A DNA stretch of 64,000 bases from Candidatus Accumulibacter sp. ACC003 (GCF_907163085.1 NZ_CAJQTX010000001.1:389001-453000), one strand, 5' to 3'; positions 33,664 to 42,509 are shown, numbered from the stretch's first letter. Made by a program: numbers and translations. The notes: generated from the sequence alone by a model not told the origin.

Positions 33664-34161
33664 AGCCCGGATGATAAACAGTCAGCGCTGACTCTGCACC
33701 TGGCAGACGAGTTGGCAACCGCCACGCTTGCTCGCCATCTGGCGCCCTTGCTCACGCCGGGAATGGTCGTCTGGCTGGACGGCGACCTGGGAGCCGGCAA
33801 GACCACGCTGGTGCGTGCGCTGTTGCGTGCCCTGGGCCACGTCGGTCCCGTCAAAAGCCCTACCTATACTTTGGTTGAAATTTATGTGATTTCGAGGATA
33901 TACTGGTATCACTTTGATTTCTATCGATTCAACTTTCCTGAAGAATTTCTGGATGCAGGGCTTGGCGAATACTTCCGTGACGATGCCGTGTGCTTGGTCG
34001 AGTGGCCCGAAAAGGCTGCCGGCTGCGTGCCCGCGGCCGATCTGGTCGTTCTCTTCCACATTCTTGGGGAGAGGCGGACGCTGGACGTCGTCGCGGGCAG
34101 TGAGGAGGGGCGAATATGTCTGAATGCTCTGAAGAGCGGCTGGTGCGACGTCGCAGGCTGA
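33658..34161 (+). CDS. tsaE: tRNA threonylcarbamoyladenosine ATPase TsaE
   Basis: 167 residues. The Walker A motif (LDGDLGAGKTTLVRALL), KSPTYTLVE and the YHFDFYRF...EYFRDDAVCLVEWPEK region are characteristic of TsaE (YjeE), the ATPase that supports TsaB/TsaD in t6A37 synthesis. The TTG at 33658 is chosen because GGGAG lies eight bases before it and the family N-terminus begins there. The middle (about 33877-33935) is noticeably AT-rich for this genome. The 3' end overlaps the amidase gene by 46 bp, the conserved tsaE-amiB/C order. Confidence 0.92.
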   Translation: MHSPDDKQSALTLHLADELATATLARHLAPLLTPGMVVWLDGDLGAGKTTLVRALLRALGHVGPVKSPTYTLVEIYVISRIYWYHFDFYRFNFPEEFLDAGLGEYFRDDAVCLVEWPEKAAGCVPAADLVVLFHILGERRTLDVVAGSEEGRICLNALKSGWCDVAG

Positions 34162-35474
34162 TCAAGTTTGCCGGTGCGTCCTTGTTTTTGACGGTCAGCC
34201 CGATATCGCAAGCCAGCAGCAATCGCAATCTGAGCGTCGTCGCGGTTCGCGTCTGGCCGGCTCCCGACTACACGCGCGTAACGATCGAATACAGCGCGCC
34301 CCTGAAATACACTCACTTCACGGTGAAGGACCCGGATCGCCTGGTCGTCGACCTCGAAGGCGTCGAGCTGACCAGCGTCCTCGAGAGCATTGGCAAGAAA
34401 GTCCTGCCCGACGACCCCAACATCAAGCTGCTGCGCGCCGGCCGTTACAAGCCGGGTGTCGTGCGTTTGGTGATGGAATTGAAAAACGAAGTCGAGCCGC
34501 AGGTCTTCGAGCTGGCGCCGGTCGGTAACTACGGGCACCGTCTGGTCCTTGACGTCTACCCCCTGGCACCGCCCGACCCGCTGCTGTCGTTGCTCGACAG
34601 CAAGGACTGGCGGCCGGTGCCAGCCGAGAAAGCGCCGGCGACGCCGGCCGATATCAAGCCCAACACGGGGCTGGACGTCAACAGCGAGCGCAAGGTCGAC
34701 AGGCTTGCCGAACAGAAACCGGCGCCCAGCAAGCGTCAGGGCAAAGGGGTGATCGATCGCCTGGTGACGATCACCCTCGACCCCGGACACGGCGGCGAGG
34801 ACCCCGGCGCCGTCGGCCGTGGTGGCAGCTTCGAAAAACACGTCACGCTGGCCGTCGCCAAGCGCTTGCGAGCGAAGATCGATGCCGAGCCGAACATGCG
34901 CGTCGCGCTAACGCGTGACTCCGATTTCTTCGTGCCCTTGGGCGCTCGCGTGCAGAAAGCGCGGCGAATCCAGTCCGACCTCTTCGTTTCCATCCACGCC
35001 GACGCCTTCGTCAGCCCCGAGGCCAACGGTTCTTCGGTCTTTGTCCTGTCGGAGCGTGGCGCCTCGAGTTCGGCGGCTCGCTATCTGGCGCAAAAAGAGA
35101 ACGCTTCCGACCTGATCGGCGGCGTCAATATCGACGTCAAGGATCCGGTCCTGGCGCGCACCCTGCTGGACCTTTCGCAAACCGCGACGATCAGCGATAG
35201 CCTCAAGCTCGGCAAGGCCGTTCTCGGCGAGCTCGGCGGCATCAACCGCTTGCACAAGGCCAGCGTCGAGCAAGCGGGATTCGCCGTTCTCAAAGCGCCC
35301 GACATTCCGTCGATTCTGATCGAGACGGCTTTCATCTCGAACCCAGAGGAGGAGAAGCGCCTGAACGACGACGCTTACCAGGACAAGATGGCCGATGCGA
35401 TCCTGTCGGGGATCAAGAAATACCTGGCGCTCAATCCGCCGCTCGCCAAGTCGACGCTGGCCAGGCTCGACTAG
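34116..35474 (+). CDS. amiC: N-acetylmuramoyl-L-alanine amidase (AmiC-type)
   Basis: 452 residues. A twin-arginine signal (RRRRLIKFAGASLFLTVSPI) directs it to the periplasm. An AMIN domain (about 38-148) is followed by a basic linker and an Amidase_3 domain (about 216-442) with zinc ligands H225 (DPGHGGED), E240 and H294 (SIHADAF), and a catalytic glutamate in ILIETAFISN. It cleaves peptidoglycan side chains during daughter-cell separation, normally activated by an EnvC/NlpD-type partner. The start lies inside tsaE. amiB is an alternative name by synteny; the Tat signal plus AMIN layout fits AmiC. Confidence 0.93.
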   Translation: MSECSEERLVRRRRLIKFAGASLFLTVSPISQASSNRNLSVVAVRVWPAPDYTRVTIEYSAPLKYTHFTVKDPDRLVVDLEGVELTSVLESIGKKVLPDDPNIKLLRAGRYKPGVVRLVMELKNEVEPQVFELAPVGNYGHRLVLDVYPLAPPDPLLSLLDSKDWRPVPAEKAPATPADIKPNTGLDVNSERKVDRLAEQKPAPSKRQGKGVIDRLVTITLDPGHGGEDPGAVGRGGSFEKHVTLAVAKRLRAKIDAEPNMRVALTRDSDFFVPLGARVQKARRIQSDLFVSIHADAFVSPEANGSSVFVLSERGASSSAARYLAQKENASDLIGGVNIDVKDPVLARTLLDLSQTATISDSLKLGKAVLGELGGINRLHKASVEQAGFAVLKAPDIPSILIETAFISNPEEEKRLNDDAYQDKMADAILSGIKKYLALNPPLAKSTLARLD

Positions 35475-35543
35475 GCTCAGCGTGATCGGAGCCGGCACGG
35501 CACGAGGCGATGCGGTAAAGACGTTCAAAGTGGTAAATAGCGG

Positions 35544-35572
35544 TTCCAAATATCGGACGGCGCTGCTAGAAT
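35544..35572 (+). promoter_or_regulatory. Sigma-70 promoter of tRNA-Thr
   Basis: TTCCAA (35544-35549) and TAGAAT (35567-35572) are spaced by 17 bp. The -10 box lies 32 bp before the mature tRNA. Confidence 0.65.
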
Positions 35573-35604
35573 GCCGACCCTGCACGTGCTTCAAGGATCA
35601 CCGT

Positions 35605-35680
35605 GCCGCTGTAGCTCAGTTGGTAGAGCAGCGCATTCGTAATGCGAAGGTCGCCAGTTCGATTCCGGCCAGCGGCACCA
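35605..35680 (+). tRNA. tRNA-Thr (CGT)
   Basis: 76 nt with encoded CCA. The anticodon arm is GCGCA-TTCGTAA-TGCG(A) and the T-loop is TTCGATT. The GCCGCTG acceptor pairs with CAGCGGC. Confidence 0.97.
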
Positions 35681-35695
35681 GTAAATCAAACACTT

Positions 35696-35719
35696 AGCCC
35701 GACTCACAAGGTCGGGCTT
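35696..35719 (+). terminator. tRNA-Thr terminator stem, split from its T-tract by IS66
   Basis: AGCCCGA (35696-35702) and TCGGGCT (35712-35718) form a perfect seven-pair stem 15 bp after the tRNA. The T-tract that should follow is now on the far side of the insertion, where the duplicated TCGGGCTTTTTG reads at 38428-38439. The terminator was therefore intact before the insertion. Confidence 0.8.
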
Positions 35720-35768
35720 GTAAGTATTCGGCCAACCCGTAGCGCGCCAGCGCCATTGCCGAGGAGGG

Positions 35769-36626
35769 TTAGCGGCAGAGGACTGATCGGAAGGCTCTGT
35801 GAAGGGGGTAGAGCCAGATGTCCTTGATCGGGAGGATGGACTTGCTGGTGGGGCATTTCTTGCCTCGCCCGGCGGTTTGACCGACCTTGATCCAGTTGGC
35901 GGCCTGGTAGCAGGTGCCGCGATGGCGGGGCGTCTCGACGAAGGTTTCGAGCAGTACGGGGCGGTAGCCGTAGCGCGCCAGCCAGTCCTTGGGCAATTTC
36001 CGCTGCATGAGCGAGAGGATCTTGGAGGCCAGGCCCTTGCACTGGATCCAGGGCAGGATCAGAAAGCGGGCATTGTTCACCACCAGTTGCAGGTTCCTTT
36101 GTCGCTGCTCATCGTGCCAACCGATGAATTGCTCGCGCGCGGCGAGTTTCCAGGCGCTGGCGCCGAAGCTGAGCAAGGCGACCAGGGTCTCGCCGGCGAA
36201 GACGAAGTAGCGGCTCTGACTGCCCGCCATGGGCGTGTGGCCGAGATAGTGGTAGCGGGCGATGTACTCGTTCCACAGACGCGAGTTCGCCGAACCGACG
36301 ACCTGATGCAGACGCAGCGGCGGCAGTTCATGCACCGGCTGGGTGAGCACCGGTTGTGGATCGGTGGCGTGAGTAGGCAGATACTCGGGTTGGCGAGGAG
36401 CGGCCCGTCGTGCCGCCGGCAGGGTGAGCAGGCCGTCGGCCTGCATACGCAGCATGGCCACCCGGCAGGTCATATCCTTCAGCTCGTCATTGGGCTTACG
36501 CCAGTCGAAGAGCTCACACACCTGGCGCGACAGTTGCGCGCGGCTGCTGCCAGGATGGGCTTCGATCAGGCGGCAGAGGGCCTGCAGTTCGTCGTCGGTA
36601 AAGTGACGCCCGCAATAAGGCTTCAC
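35769..36626 (-). CDS. DUF4338 (DruA-like) accessory protein of the IS66 element
   Basis: 285 residues. An N-terminal helical region (HFTDDELQALCRLIEAHPG) is followed by the DUF4338 core: NEYIARYHYLGHTPMAGSQSRYFV, LLSFGASAWKLAARE, NNARFLILPWIQCKGLASKIL and FVETPRHRGTCYQAANWIKVG. The domain is found as an accessory gene in some IS66/IS1595-type elements and as DruA in Druantia phage defence. Here it lies inside the IS and overlaps tnpC (GTG start on the TnpC stop), so a transposition-linked role is more likely. No other Druantia gene is present. Confidence 0.85.
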   Translation of the reverse strand: MKPYCGRHFTDDELQALCRLIEAHPGSSRAQLSRQVCELFDWRKPNDELKDMTCRVAMLRMQADGLLTLPAARRAAPRQPEYLPTHATDPQPVLTQPVHELPPLRLHQVVGSANSRLWNEYIARYHYLGHTPMAGSQSRYFVFAGETLVALLSFGASAWKLAAREQFIGWHDEQRQRNLQLVVNNARFLILPWIQCKGLASKILSLMQRKLPKDWLARYGYRPVLLETFVETPRHRGTCYQAANWIKVGQTAGRGKKCPTSKSILPIKDIWLYPLHRAFRSVLCR

Positions 36627-38323
36627 GAGCTATCGATGGGACGGCTCTGATCGACCGGGATGCCACGCATCTGAGCCAGTCGATCGGTCGCCATCGCCCA
36701 GGGCAGAAAGGCACTCAAGTCCGTCGGCGGCAGGTTGCCGTTGGCGGCGCAGGCCTCCAGATACGCCGTCAGCCAGGTGCGCGGGTTGATTCCCCACAAG
36801 CGCAGCGTCAGCAGCAAGCTGAACATCGTCGCGGCGAGTGCGCCGGACCAGAGACTGCCCGACCCATAGAAGTTCTTGCGTGCGACCACCGGCGTGCGCT
36901 GTGCGCGCTCGGCGGCATTATTGTCCATCGCCACCTCGGGGCGGTCGACAAAGACGGTCAGGCCGGACCAATGTTTGCGCATGCTTCGCAGCACCTTGCT
37001 CGCCGGCATTTTGAGCGCCGGGTTCGCCAGTTCGCTTTCCCGTTGACTGGCCATTTGCGTGATCGCCTGCCGCAAGGCGCGGTCGCGTTCGGCCCACTGT
37101 ACTGGGTCGCTACGGACTTCCAGGCGCCGTCCATTCAAGTGGTAGAGCTGAGCGATCTGCTCGACCCAGGCCAGTGCCCAGTCCGCGAGCTCCGGATGGG
37201 CGTTGGCCAGTTCCAGGAAATCACGCCGCTGATGTGCCCAGCAGAAAGCCAGAATGAAGTGGTCAAGGACTCGCGCGAGCTTCTTGTAGGCCGAATAGCG
37301 ATCACAGATGATGACTCCTCCGGCGCTACCGGAGAGCTCCCGGATCGGCACCGCCGCCGAGCGGCTCGGGTCGAGCACGAAGTGGATGACCGATGGGCCG
37401 TGGAACACCCAGAAATACCAGCGATGTCCGACCTTCCCTTCGGTCTCGGCAAAGACCCGCCAGCGGGTCTCGTCTGCGTGCCACTGTTTCTCGCTGCGTA
37501 GTTGGCCAAGCAGGGCTTCTTCAAGCGGCTCGAACAGCGGTGCCAAGGCACGAAGTCCGCCGGCCACCGTTCCTGCCGAGAGCGTCAGTCCGTGGTCGGA
37601 CAAGTCTCGCAGAAGCCGATGCGTCGGCTGGCCGTACAAGAACTTCGACAGCAGCAAGTGCACCCAAATCGACACGCCGTACTTTCCACGCGGGATCAAT
37701 CGTGCCGGCGGTGGCGCGGTCAGAATACCCCGCGCGCCCGGACACTGACAGGTCCGCCGGTAGCGCCGCCGGCAGATCTTCCGGCGGTAGGCCTTGACCT
37801 CGATCTCGAGGACTTCACTGTCTTCCGTGCCGGGAAAGTCGACGTAGCCCAGACCACAGTCCGGGCAATGCGGGCAGTCGATGTCGATGACCTCGATCTG
37901 CGTCGGCAAGTGACTTTCCGGGTTCCGCCCGTGACCCGCTGCTCCCGGTTGCTGACCTCGAGCTCGCGACGATTTTTGGTCCGCCGCCGGGTTCTTCTCG
38001 GCTCCCGAAGAGCGTTCTGACTTGCGACCAAACAGGCGTTTTTGCAGATCGCGGATCTTGCCCTTGGCCTGCTCCAGTTCGCTGCGCAAGGCCGCCTCGC
38101 GCGCCGCCGCTTGCGCCATTTCCACCCGATGAGCGGCCTCCGATTGCGCCAACCGAACCAGCGCTTGTCGATGTTGGCTCCGCCAGAAGCTGGCCTCCCA
38201 ACGGAGCTTGATCTCCTGCTCCTTGGTTAGCGTCACCAACACCTCGGCGAACGGCGCCACTTGGCGGTGACTTGCCGCCGATCCTCCGCCAATGATGTCC
38301 GCACCCGTGTCCATGCGCCGCAT
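36623..38323 (-). CDS. tnpC: IS66-family transposase TnpC
   Basis: 566 residues. An N-terminal coiled coil (about 25-100), a zinc-binding segment (CPHCPDCGLGY and CRRRYRRTCQCPG), and a DDE core with D in HADETRW, D in IICDRYSAYKK and E in NNAAERAQR are typical of IS66 TnpC. An IS66 C-terminal domain (WLTAYLEACAANG...LSAFLPWAM) follows. It catalyses movement of the flanking 24-bp inverted repeats. The frame is intact. Confidence 0.95.
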   Translation of the reverse strand: MRRMDTGADIIGGGSAASHRQVAPFAEVLVTLTKEQEIKLRWEASFWRSQHRQALVRLAQSEAAHRVEMAQAAAREAALRSELEQAKGKIRDLQKRLFGRKSERSSGAEKNPAADQKSSRARGQQPGAAGHGRNPESHLPTQIEVIDIDCPHCPDCGLGYVDFPGTEDSEVLEIEVKAYRRKICRRRYRRTCQCPGARGILTAPPPARLIPRGKYGVSIWVHLLLSKFLYGQPTHRLLRDLSDHGLTLSAGTVAGGLRALAPLFEPLEEALLGQLRSEKQWHADETRWRVFAETEGKVGHRWYFWVFHGPSVIHFVLDPSRSAAVPIRELSGSAGGVIICDRYSAYKKLARVLDHFILAFCWAHQRRDFLELANAHPELADWALAWVEQIAQLYHLNGRRLEVRSDPVQWAERDRALRQAITQMASQRESELANPALKMPASKVLRSMRKHWSGLTVFVDRPEVAMDNNAAERAQRTPVVARKNFYGSGSLWSGALAATMFSLLLTLRLWGINPRTWLTAYLEACAANGNLPPTDLSAFLPWAMATDRLAQMRGIPVDQSRPIDSS

Positions 38324-38435
38324 GGTGCCGGATTTCCGCTGCTGTGTCCAGATCTACGGGCTGTCCGCCAATCGCTGACTGACGCACGCCGACCAAAAGC
38401 GGGGCTACGGGTTCACCGAATACTTACTCGGGCTT

Positions 38436-38719
38436 TTTGTTGGGGTTACGCCGGGCTTACTTTCGCTGTAAAGCGACCGCTTCATTGGGGTCGGTATCGA
38501 TGATGCCACCGTCGTCGGGTGTCCTGCAGGAATGGCCGGCGACGGTGGCCGTTCACCTAATGAGGAATGAGCCACTTCTCGTGGGCGGCCGGCTTGTCCG
38601 TTTGCGGACGACACTACCGTAAGCCGTTGTGAAATGGAGCGTCCGCGCTTACCGTGCCCTACTGCCAACAGGACATCGGCGCGTGACGTCCGCGTTACAA
38701 AAGTCCCGTAGGCGGGGAG
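38436..38719. other. Non-coding DNA between IS66 and the HigB remnant
   Basis: It begins with the displaced T-tract of the tRNA-Thr terminator. No gene is recognised. A HigA-type antitoxin, which would be expected to the left of the toxin remnant, was looked for and not found. Confidence 0.5.
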
Positions 38720-38954
38720 AAACTCGATCAGGCGCCAAGTGCCGTTCGCCGTCACCCCTGACCGATATCCCTTCAGTTCATGATTGAGTGAATGCAGCCG
38801 CCATCCCGACGCATATGCATGTCGTCAGGACTTCGCGCACTGGCCAAGGTCGTGAGCTGCACCGAAGCTTGCCAGCATGGTGAGCTTGTATGCCAGCCTT
38901 GCTGGCAGTGCGGGAGAAGGCTTCCAGTCCCTTGTGGCGAAAGGTCCTGACCAC
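38720..38954 (-). pseudogene. higB: HigB/RelE-type toxin remnant with two frameshifts
   Basis: Reading leftwards, three frames in succession give one HigB-like protein: VVRTFRHKGLEAFSRTASKA and GIQAHHAGKLR in the first, then VQLTTLASARSPDDMHM, then GWRLHSLNHELKGYRSGV and NGTWRLIEF. Together they follow the family pattern (FRHKGLE, AGIQ..HA.KL, P.DM..PGWRLH.L.G, NG.WR..F). HigB cleaves ribosome-bound mRNA. Two shifts and a missing last 12-15 residues make this copy inactive. Confidence 0.75.
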
Positions 38955-39596
38955 GGCAATGCTGTGCCACCAACCCGCCGCAAGGCCTCCGTGGGTATCT
39001 GGCCGTTCGATCTCATTGGACGATCTGCTCTGCCGAAGCCGGCGATCTATACTCATGTGTCGCCGCCAACCTGCGTTGATCACACGGCTGCCGCGGGCCA
39101 TCAGGAGGGTTTGGGTGGTCGGCGGCCGCTCACATTACTCTCTCAGCTGCATGCTACGCGTGGCACTTGGTGTGCTGCAGTATGCTGGGCAGGCGTCAAA
39201 TCACATTTGGCATCCCCGCAAGCGCGATCAGAACCGCGTCGAGCGTCACCTGTTGCGGCACATCGTTAGCGGTCATCAAGGAGGCGATTTGGCCATTGAC
39301 CGTGCGCCGTGGGCTCTGACGAGCGCCGCGATGCACGCTAGCCCGGCGGCCATCACGCGATCGCTAATCAGCGGCGGCCGGCTGCTGCTGCGCCAGCGAC
39401 AATGATCGCCCGCACATTCTCGACGGCCGTCAGGCAGCCAACGAGGCACGAGACTCGTCGCGCCAAGCGAGAAAAATGGTGCCATTTACTTGGCCGCTCG
39501 GCCAGGCAGGCTGCGCTCGCGACTACAATCGCTGCCGGCGAGCGAATGCAGCGGCACAGCCGATGCTTCGCGGGATTTTTTCAAGAGGCTTCGTTG
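38955..39596. other. Gene-poor region upstream of rlmA
   Basis: About 640 bp without a supported gene. Open frames on both strands lack family motifs and ribosome sites. Together with the HigB remnant it looks like decayed accessory DNA. Confidence 0.5.
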
Positions 39597-40466
39597 ATGA
39601 ACGTCATCCCATTCCAGTTGCTGGCCTGCCCGCTCGACGGCGACGCTTTGCACTGCCGGGGGGCCACCTGGTGCTGCACGGCGGGCCATAGTTTCGACGT
39701 GGCCAGTCACGGGTATACCCACCTACTGCCGGTACAGAACAAGCGTTCGCGCGATCCGGGCGACAGCAAGGAGATGGTCGCGGCTCGCCGCCGCTTCCTG
39801 AATGGCGGTTCTTACCAGCCGATTGCCGAAGCGCTCAGCCGCGCGACGCTGGCCGATCTGCCTGCCATTGGCAGCGCCAGTTGCCTCGATGCCGGCTGCG
39901 GTGAGGGCTACTACCTGCGCCAGTTGGCGGCGGCGAGCCGCGACGGACAAACGCTGGCCTTGCTTGGCCTGGATATTTCCAAGTGGGCCGTGCTGGCGGC
40001 GGTGAAGCAGGACCAACAGCCCAACTGGGTCGTCGGCAGCAACGCCAGGTTGCCTGTGCAGCCGGGCACGCTCGATCGCCTGCTGTGCATTTTCGGTTTC
40101 CCGGTCTACGCCGAGTTTGCGCGGGTGCTCAAGCCGGGCGGTCTGTTGCTGCAGATCGATGCCGGCGTCGACCACCTGCGGGAACTGCGCGAAATCATCT
40201 ATCCGTCGCTGAAGCCAAAACGCTCTGCCGACGTGTCGGCACCGGCGGGCTTCAGCCACTTGTCGAGCGAAACGGTGCGCTACGCTCTGGACCTTGCCGG
40301 TGCGCAGCCAATTGCCGACCTGCTGGCGATGACCCCGCATCTCTATCGCGCCAGCGCCGCACGCCGCGCGCAGGCCGCCGAGTTGACGGCGCTGTCGGTG
40401 ACCGTGGACGTACGTCTGACGCGTTTCACGCGGGACGGTAGGCGGCCCGAGAAACGGCGGCCGTAG
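39597..40466 (+). CDS. rlmA: 23S rRNA (guanine-N1)-methyltransferase RlmA
   Basis: 289 residues. An N-terminal zinc site (CPLDGDALHCRG...CCTAGHSFD), the linker HGYTHLLPVQNKRSRDPGDSKEM, and a class I SAM methyltransferase (CLDAGCGEGYYLRQL, LGLDISKWAV) match RlmA, which methylates G745-type positions of 23S rRNA. ATG 39597 is chosen because the family N-terminus (FQLLACPLDG) begins there and AGAGG precedes it. It is monocistronic, with a PEP-CTERM remnant convergent at its 3' end. Confidence 0.92.
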   Translation: MNVIPFQLLACPLDGDALHCRGATWCCTAGHSFDVASHGYTHLLPVQNKRSRDPGDSKEMVAARRRFLNGGSYQPIAEALSRATLADLPAIGSASCLDAGCGEGYYLRQLAAASRDGQTLALLGLDISKWAVLAAVKQDQQPNWVVGSNARLPVQPGTLDRLLCIFGFPVYAEFARVLKPGGLLLQIDAGVDHLRELREIIYPSLKPKRSADVSAPAGFSHLSSETVRYALDLAGAQPIADLLAMTPHLYRASAARRAQAAELTALSVTVDVRLTRFTRDGRRPEKRRP

Positions 40467-40489
40467 CCGCCGTGCCTGCCGAGCGGGCG

Positions 40490-40748
40490 CCTCGCCTGGT
40501 TGCGCTTGCGGCGGCTGCTGACCAGGCCGACGAGAGCGAGACCAGGGAGCGCCACACTGGCGGGCTCGGGAGTCGCAAAGACTTCCTTGGCAGTCGACGG
40601 TGAAGCCGTTCCAGTTTTCGTAGCTCATGCTTCGCCAGCTGACCTTGTCGAAGGCGCCCAGGAAGCGTAGCGTGCCGTGTGGTTCGCCGGTGCCGAGCAA
40701 CTGGTATTCGAAATTGCCGCCACCGAGATCAACGACGTTCTTGCTTCG
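40490..40748 (-). pseudogene. PEP-CTERM protein remnant, frameshifted
   Basis: One frame gives NVVDLGGGNFEYQLLGTGEP through NWNGFTVD. After one extra base the next frame gives AKEVFATPEPASVALPG then LALVGLVSSRRKR. The latter is a standard PEP-CTERM sorting tail: the PEP motif, a hydrophobic helix and an Arg-rich end, recognised by exosortase. Only about 85 codons remain; the reading frame is closed upstream by a stop, so the secreted body of the protein is lost. Confidence 0.72.
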
Positions 40749-41102
40749 TCACGGCCGCCGTATTGCCAAAGCCAGGAGAAAGCTCTCTGGATTGCCACGT
40801 CGGCTGCGCCTCCTCGCAATGACGCGGTGCGGGTCAGGCGCATCGCCAGGAAATCGCTCACGCCGTCAGACCGGGGAGAGCGGCGGACATAACAGCGCCC
40901 CTGGCCTCGTATGTTCCATCGCGCGTGAACACTACACTGGCGGCGCGTCCAGGCCAGCCGCGTCGGCTCGCCGACGGCGATGAGCGCGGCTGGTGCAGGT
41001 CTGTCAGGAACTCCGTGATGGACCTTGTCTGGGCGGCGTGCCTATACTGCCCAGTGCGATCGTTGGCTATGTCGCCGGCGATCTTTCTTGCGAAAGCTGC
41101 CC
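40749..41102. other. Intergenic region before the PLP decarboxylase gene
   Basis: About 350 bp. No gene is supported; it may contain the decayed 5' part of the PEP-CTERM gene on the minus strand. No convincing promoter pair was found. Confidence 0.45.
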
Positions 41103-42509
41103 ATGAAGCCTGATTCTGCGTATCCCGAACTCCTTCGCCGGACGCTCGAACACGCCCTGGCGTATCTTGAGGCGCTGCCCGAGGCGCCGGTCGCGGCCAG
41201 CGCCAGTCTGGAAGAGCTGCGCGAGCGACTCGGCAAGCCCTTGCCAGCCGGCTCGGTCGATGCCCGCGCCGTCGTCGATCAGTTGGTCCGCGACGTCGCC
41301 GGCGGCTTGACGCACAGCAACGGTGGCCGCTTTTTTTCGTGGGTCATCGGCGGCACGCTGCCGGCCGCGCTGGCAGCCGATTGGCTGACCTCGACCTGGG
41401 ACCAGAATGCCGGCATGTTCGCGGTCGCGCCGGCGGCCGCGGTGATCGAGGAGGTGTGTGGTCGCTGGTTGCTCGACCTTCTGCGCCTGCCGCCCACCGC
41501 CAGTTTTGCGCTGGTCACCGGCTGCCAGATGGCGCACGTCACGTGTCTCGCCGCCGCCCGCAACGGCGTTCTCGCCGCCGCGGGCTGGGACGTCGAGCAG
41601 CAGGGTTTGCTCGGTGCTCCGCCGATCCGCGTGCTCACCGGCGATCAACGCCACGGCACCATCGAGCGCGCCGTCCGTCTTCTCGGCCTGGGTCGCGATT
41701 GCCTGGTCGACATCGCGACCGACGGCAACGGGCAGCTGCGCGCCGGGCCCTTGCGGGCGGCGCTGGCAAGCGCGCCCGATGCGGCGCACATCGTTCTCCT
41801 GCAGGCCGGCGACCTTAACACCGGTTCCTTTGATCCCTACGACGAACTGATTCCGCTGGCGCACGAGTTCAAGGCCTGGGTGCACGTCGACGGCGCTTTC
41901 GGACTGTGGGCGGCGGCCAGTCCCGAGCACCGTCACTTCACCGACGGCGTCGACAAAGCCGATTCCTGGGCGACCGATGGACACAAGTGGCTCAATGTTC
42001 CCTACGATTGCGGTTTCGCTTTTGTCGCCGATCGCCAGGCGCACTACCAGGCGATGGCGCACCACGCCGCCTACCTCGAGCACTCGCTGGTGGCCCGCGA
42101 TCAGGTCGACTGGAATCCGGAATATTCCCGCCGCGGCCGCGGTTTCGCGACCTATGCGGCGATCGCCAGCCTGGGTCGCGAGGGTATCGCGCAGATGGTG
42201 GCCGGTTGTTGTCGCCATGCGCACGCGCTGGTCAGCGGTGCCGGCGCACTGCCGGGCGTCGAAGTCCTGCACGTGCCGCAGATCAATCAAGGCCTGCTGC
42301 GCTTTCCCGATCCATCACCGACGGCGACGGATGAAGATCACGACCGCCGCACCGAAGCGGTGACGGCGCGCGTCGTCGCCGCGGGTGCCGCGCACTTCGC
42401 GTGCACCACGTGGCGCGGGCGGCGTTGCATGCGCGTCTCGGTTTGTGCTTACGCGACCGACGAAGACGACGTGGCGCGCGCGATCGCCGCCATCGGTCAG
42501 GCACTCTGA
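41103..42509 (+). CDS. PLP-dependent group II decarboxylase-like enzyme
   Basis: 468 residues. The family is aromatic-L-amino-acid/glutamate decarboxylase-like: FFSWVIGGTLPAALAADWL, AWVHVDGAFGLWA (PLP aspartate D263) and WATDGHKWLNVPYDCG with Schiff-base lysine K295. The ATG at 41103 gives the family N-terminus (YPELLRRTLEHALAYLE). It stands alone between a PEP-CTERM remnant and the ribosomal operon. It could decarboxylate an amino acid or act as an aldehyde-forming or lyase variant; the substrate cannot be read from the sequence. Confidence 0.85.
   Translation: MKPDSAYPELLRRTLEHALAYLEALPEAPVAASASLEELRERLGKPLPAGSVDARAVVDQLVRDVAGGLTHSNGGRFFSWVIGGTLPAALAADWLTSTWDQNAGMFAVAPAAAVIEEVCGRWLLDLLRLPPTASFALVTGCQMAHVTCLAAARNGVLAAAGWDVEQQGLLGAPPIRVLTGDQRHGTIERAVRLLGLGRDCLVDIATDGNGQLRAGPLRAALASAPDAAHIVLLQAGDLNTGSFDPYDELIPLAHEFKAWVHVDGAFGLWAAASPEHRHFTDGVDKADSWATDGHKWLNVPYDCGFAFVADRQAHYQAMAHHAAYLEHSLVARDQVDWNPEYSRRGRGFATYAAIASLGREGIAQMVAGCCRHAHALVSGAGALPGVEVLHVPQINQGLLRFPDPSPTATDEDHDRRTEAVTARVVAAGAAHFACTTWRGRRCMRVSVCAYATDEDDVARAIAAIGQAL

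Larger units (their letters stand above)
35720..38427 (-). mobile_element. IS66-family insertion sequence, complete
   Basis: 2,708 bp. The ends are inverted repeats: left GTAAGTATTCGG-CC-AACCCGTAGC (35720-35743), right the same with TG in place of CC (38427-38404). The 8-bp flanks are identical (TCGGGCTT at 35712-35719 and 38428-38435), the target duplication size expected for IS66. It carries tnpC and a DUF4338 gene, with no tnpA or tnpB, as in the smaller ISBst12-like branch. The intact ends and frames suggest recent insertion. Confidence 0.96.

Noticed and set aside
35769-36626. A Druantia defence system
   Set aside because: Only a DruA-like domain is present, inside an IS66 element; no druB-E or helicase gene nearby.
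39001-39080. KPAIYTHV, similar to the YTHV end of tyrosine integrases
   Set aside because: No catalytic Arg/His boxes or Tyr context around it; eight residues are not enough.
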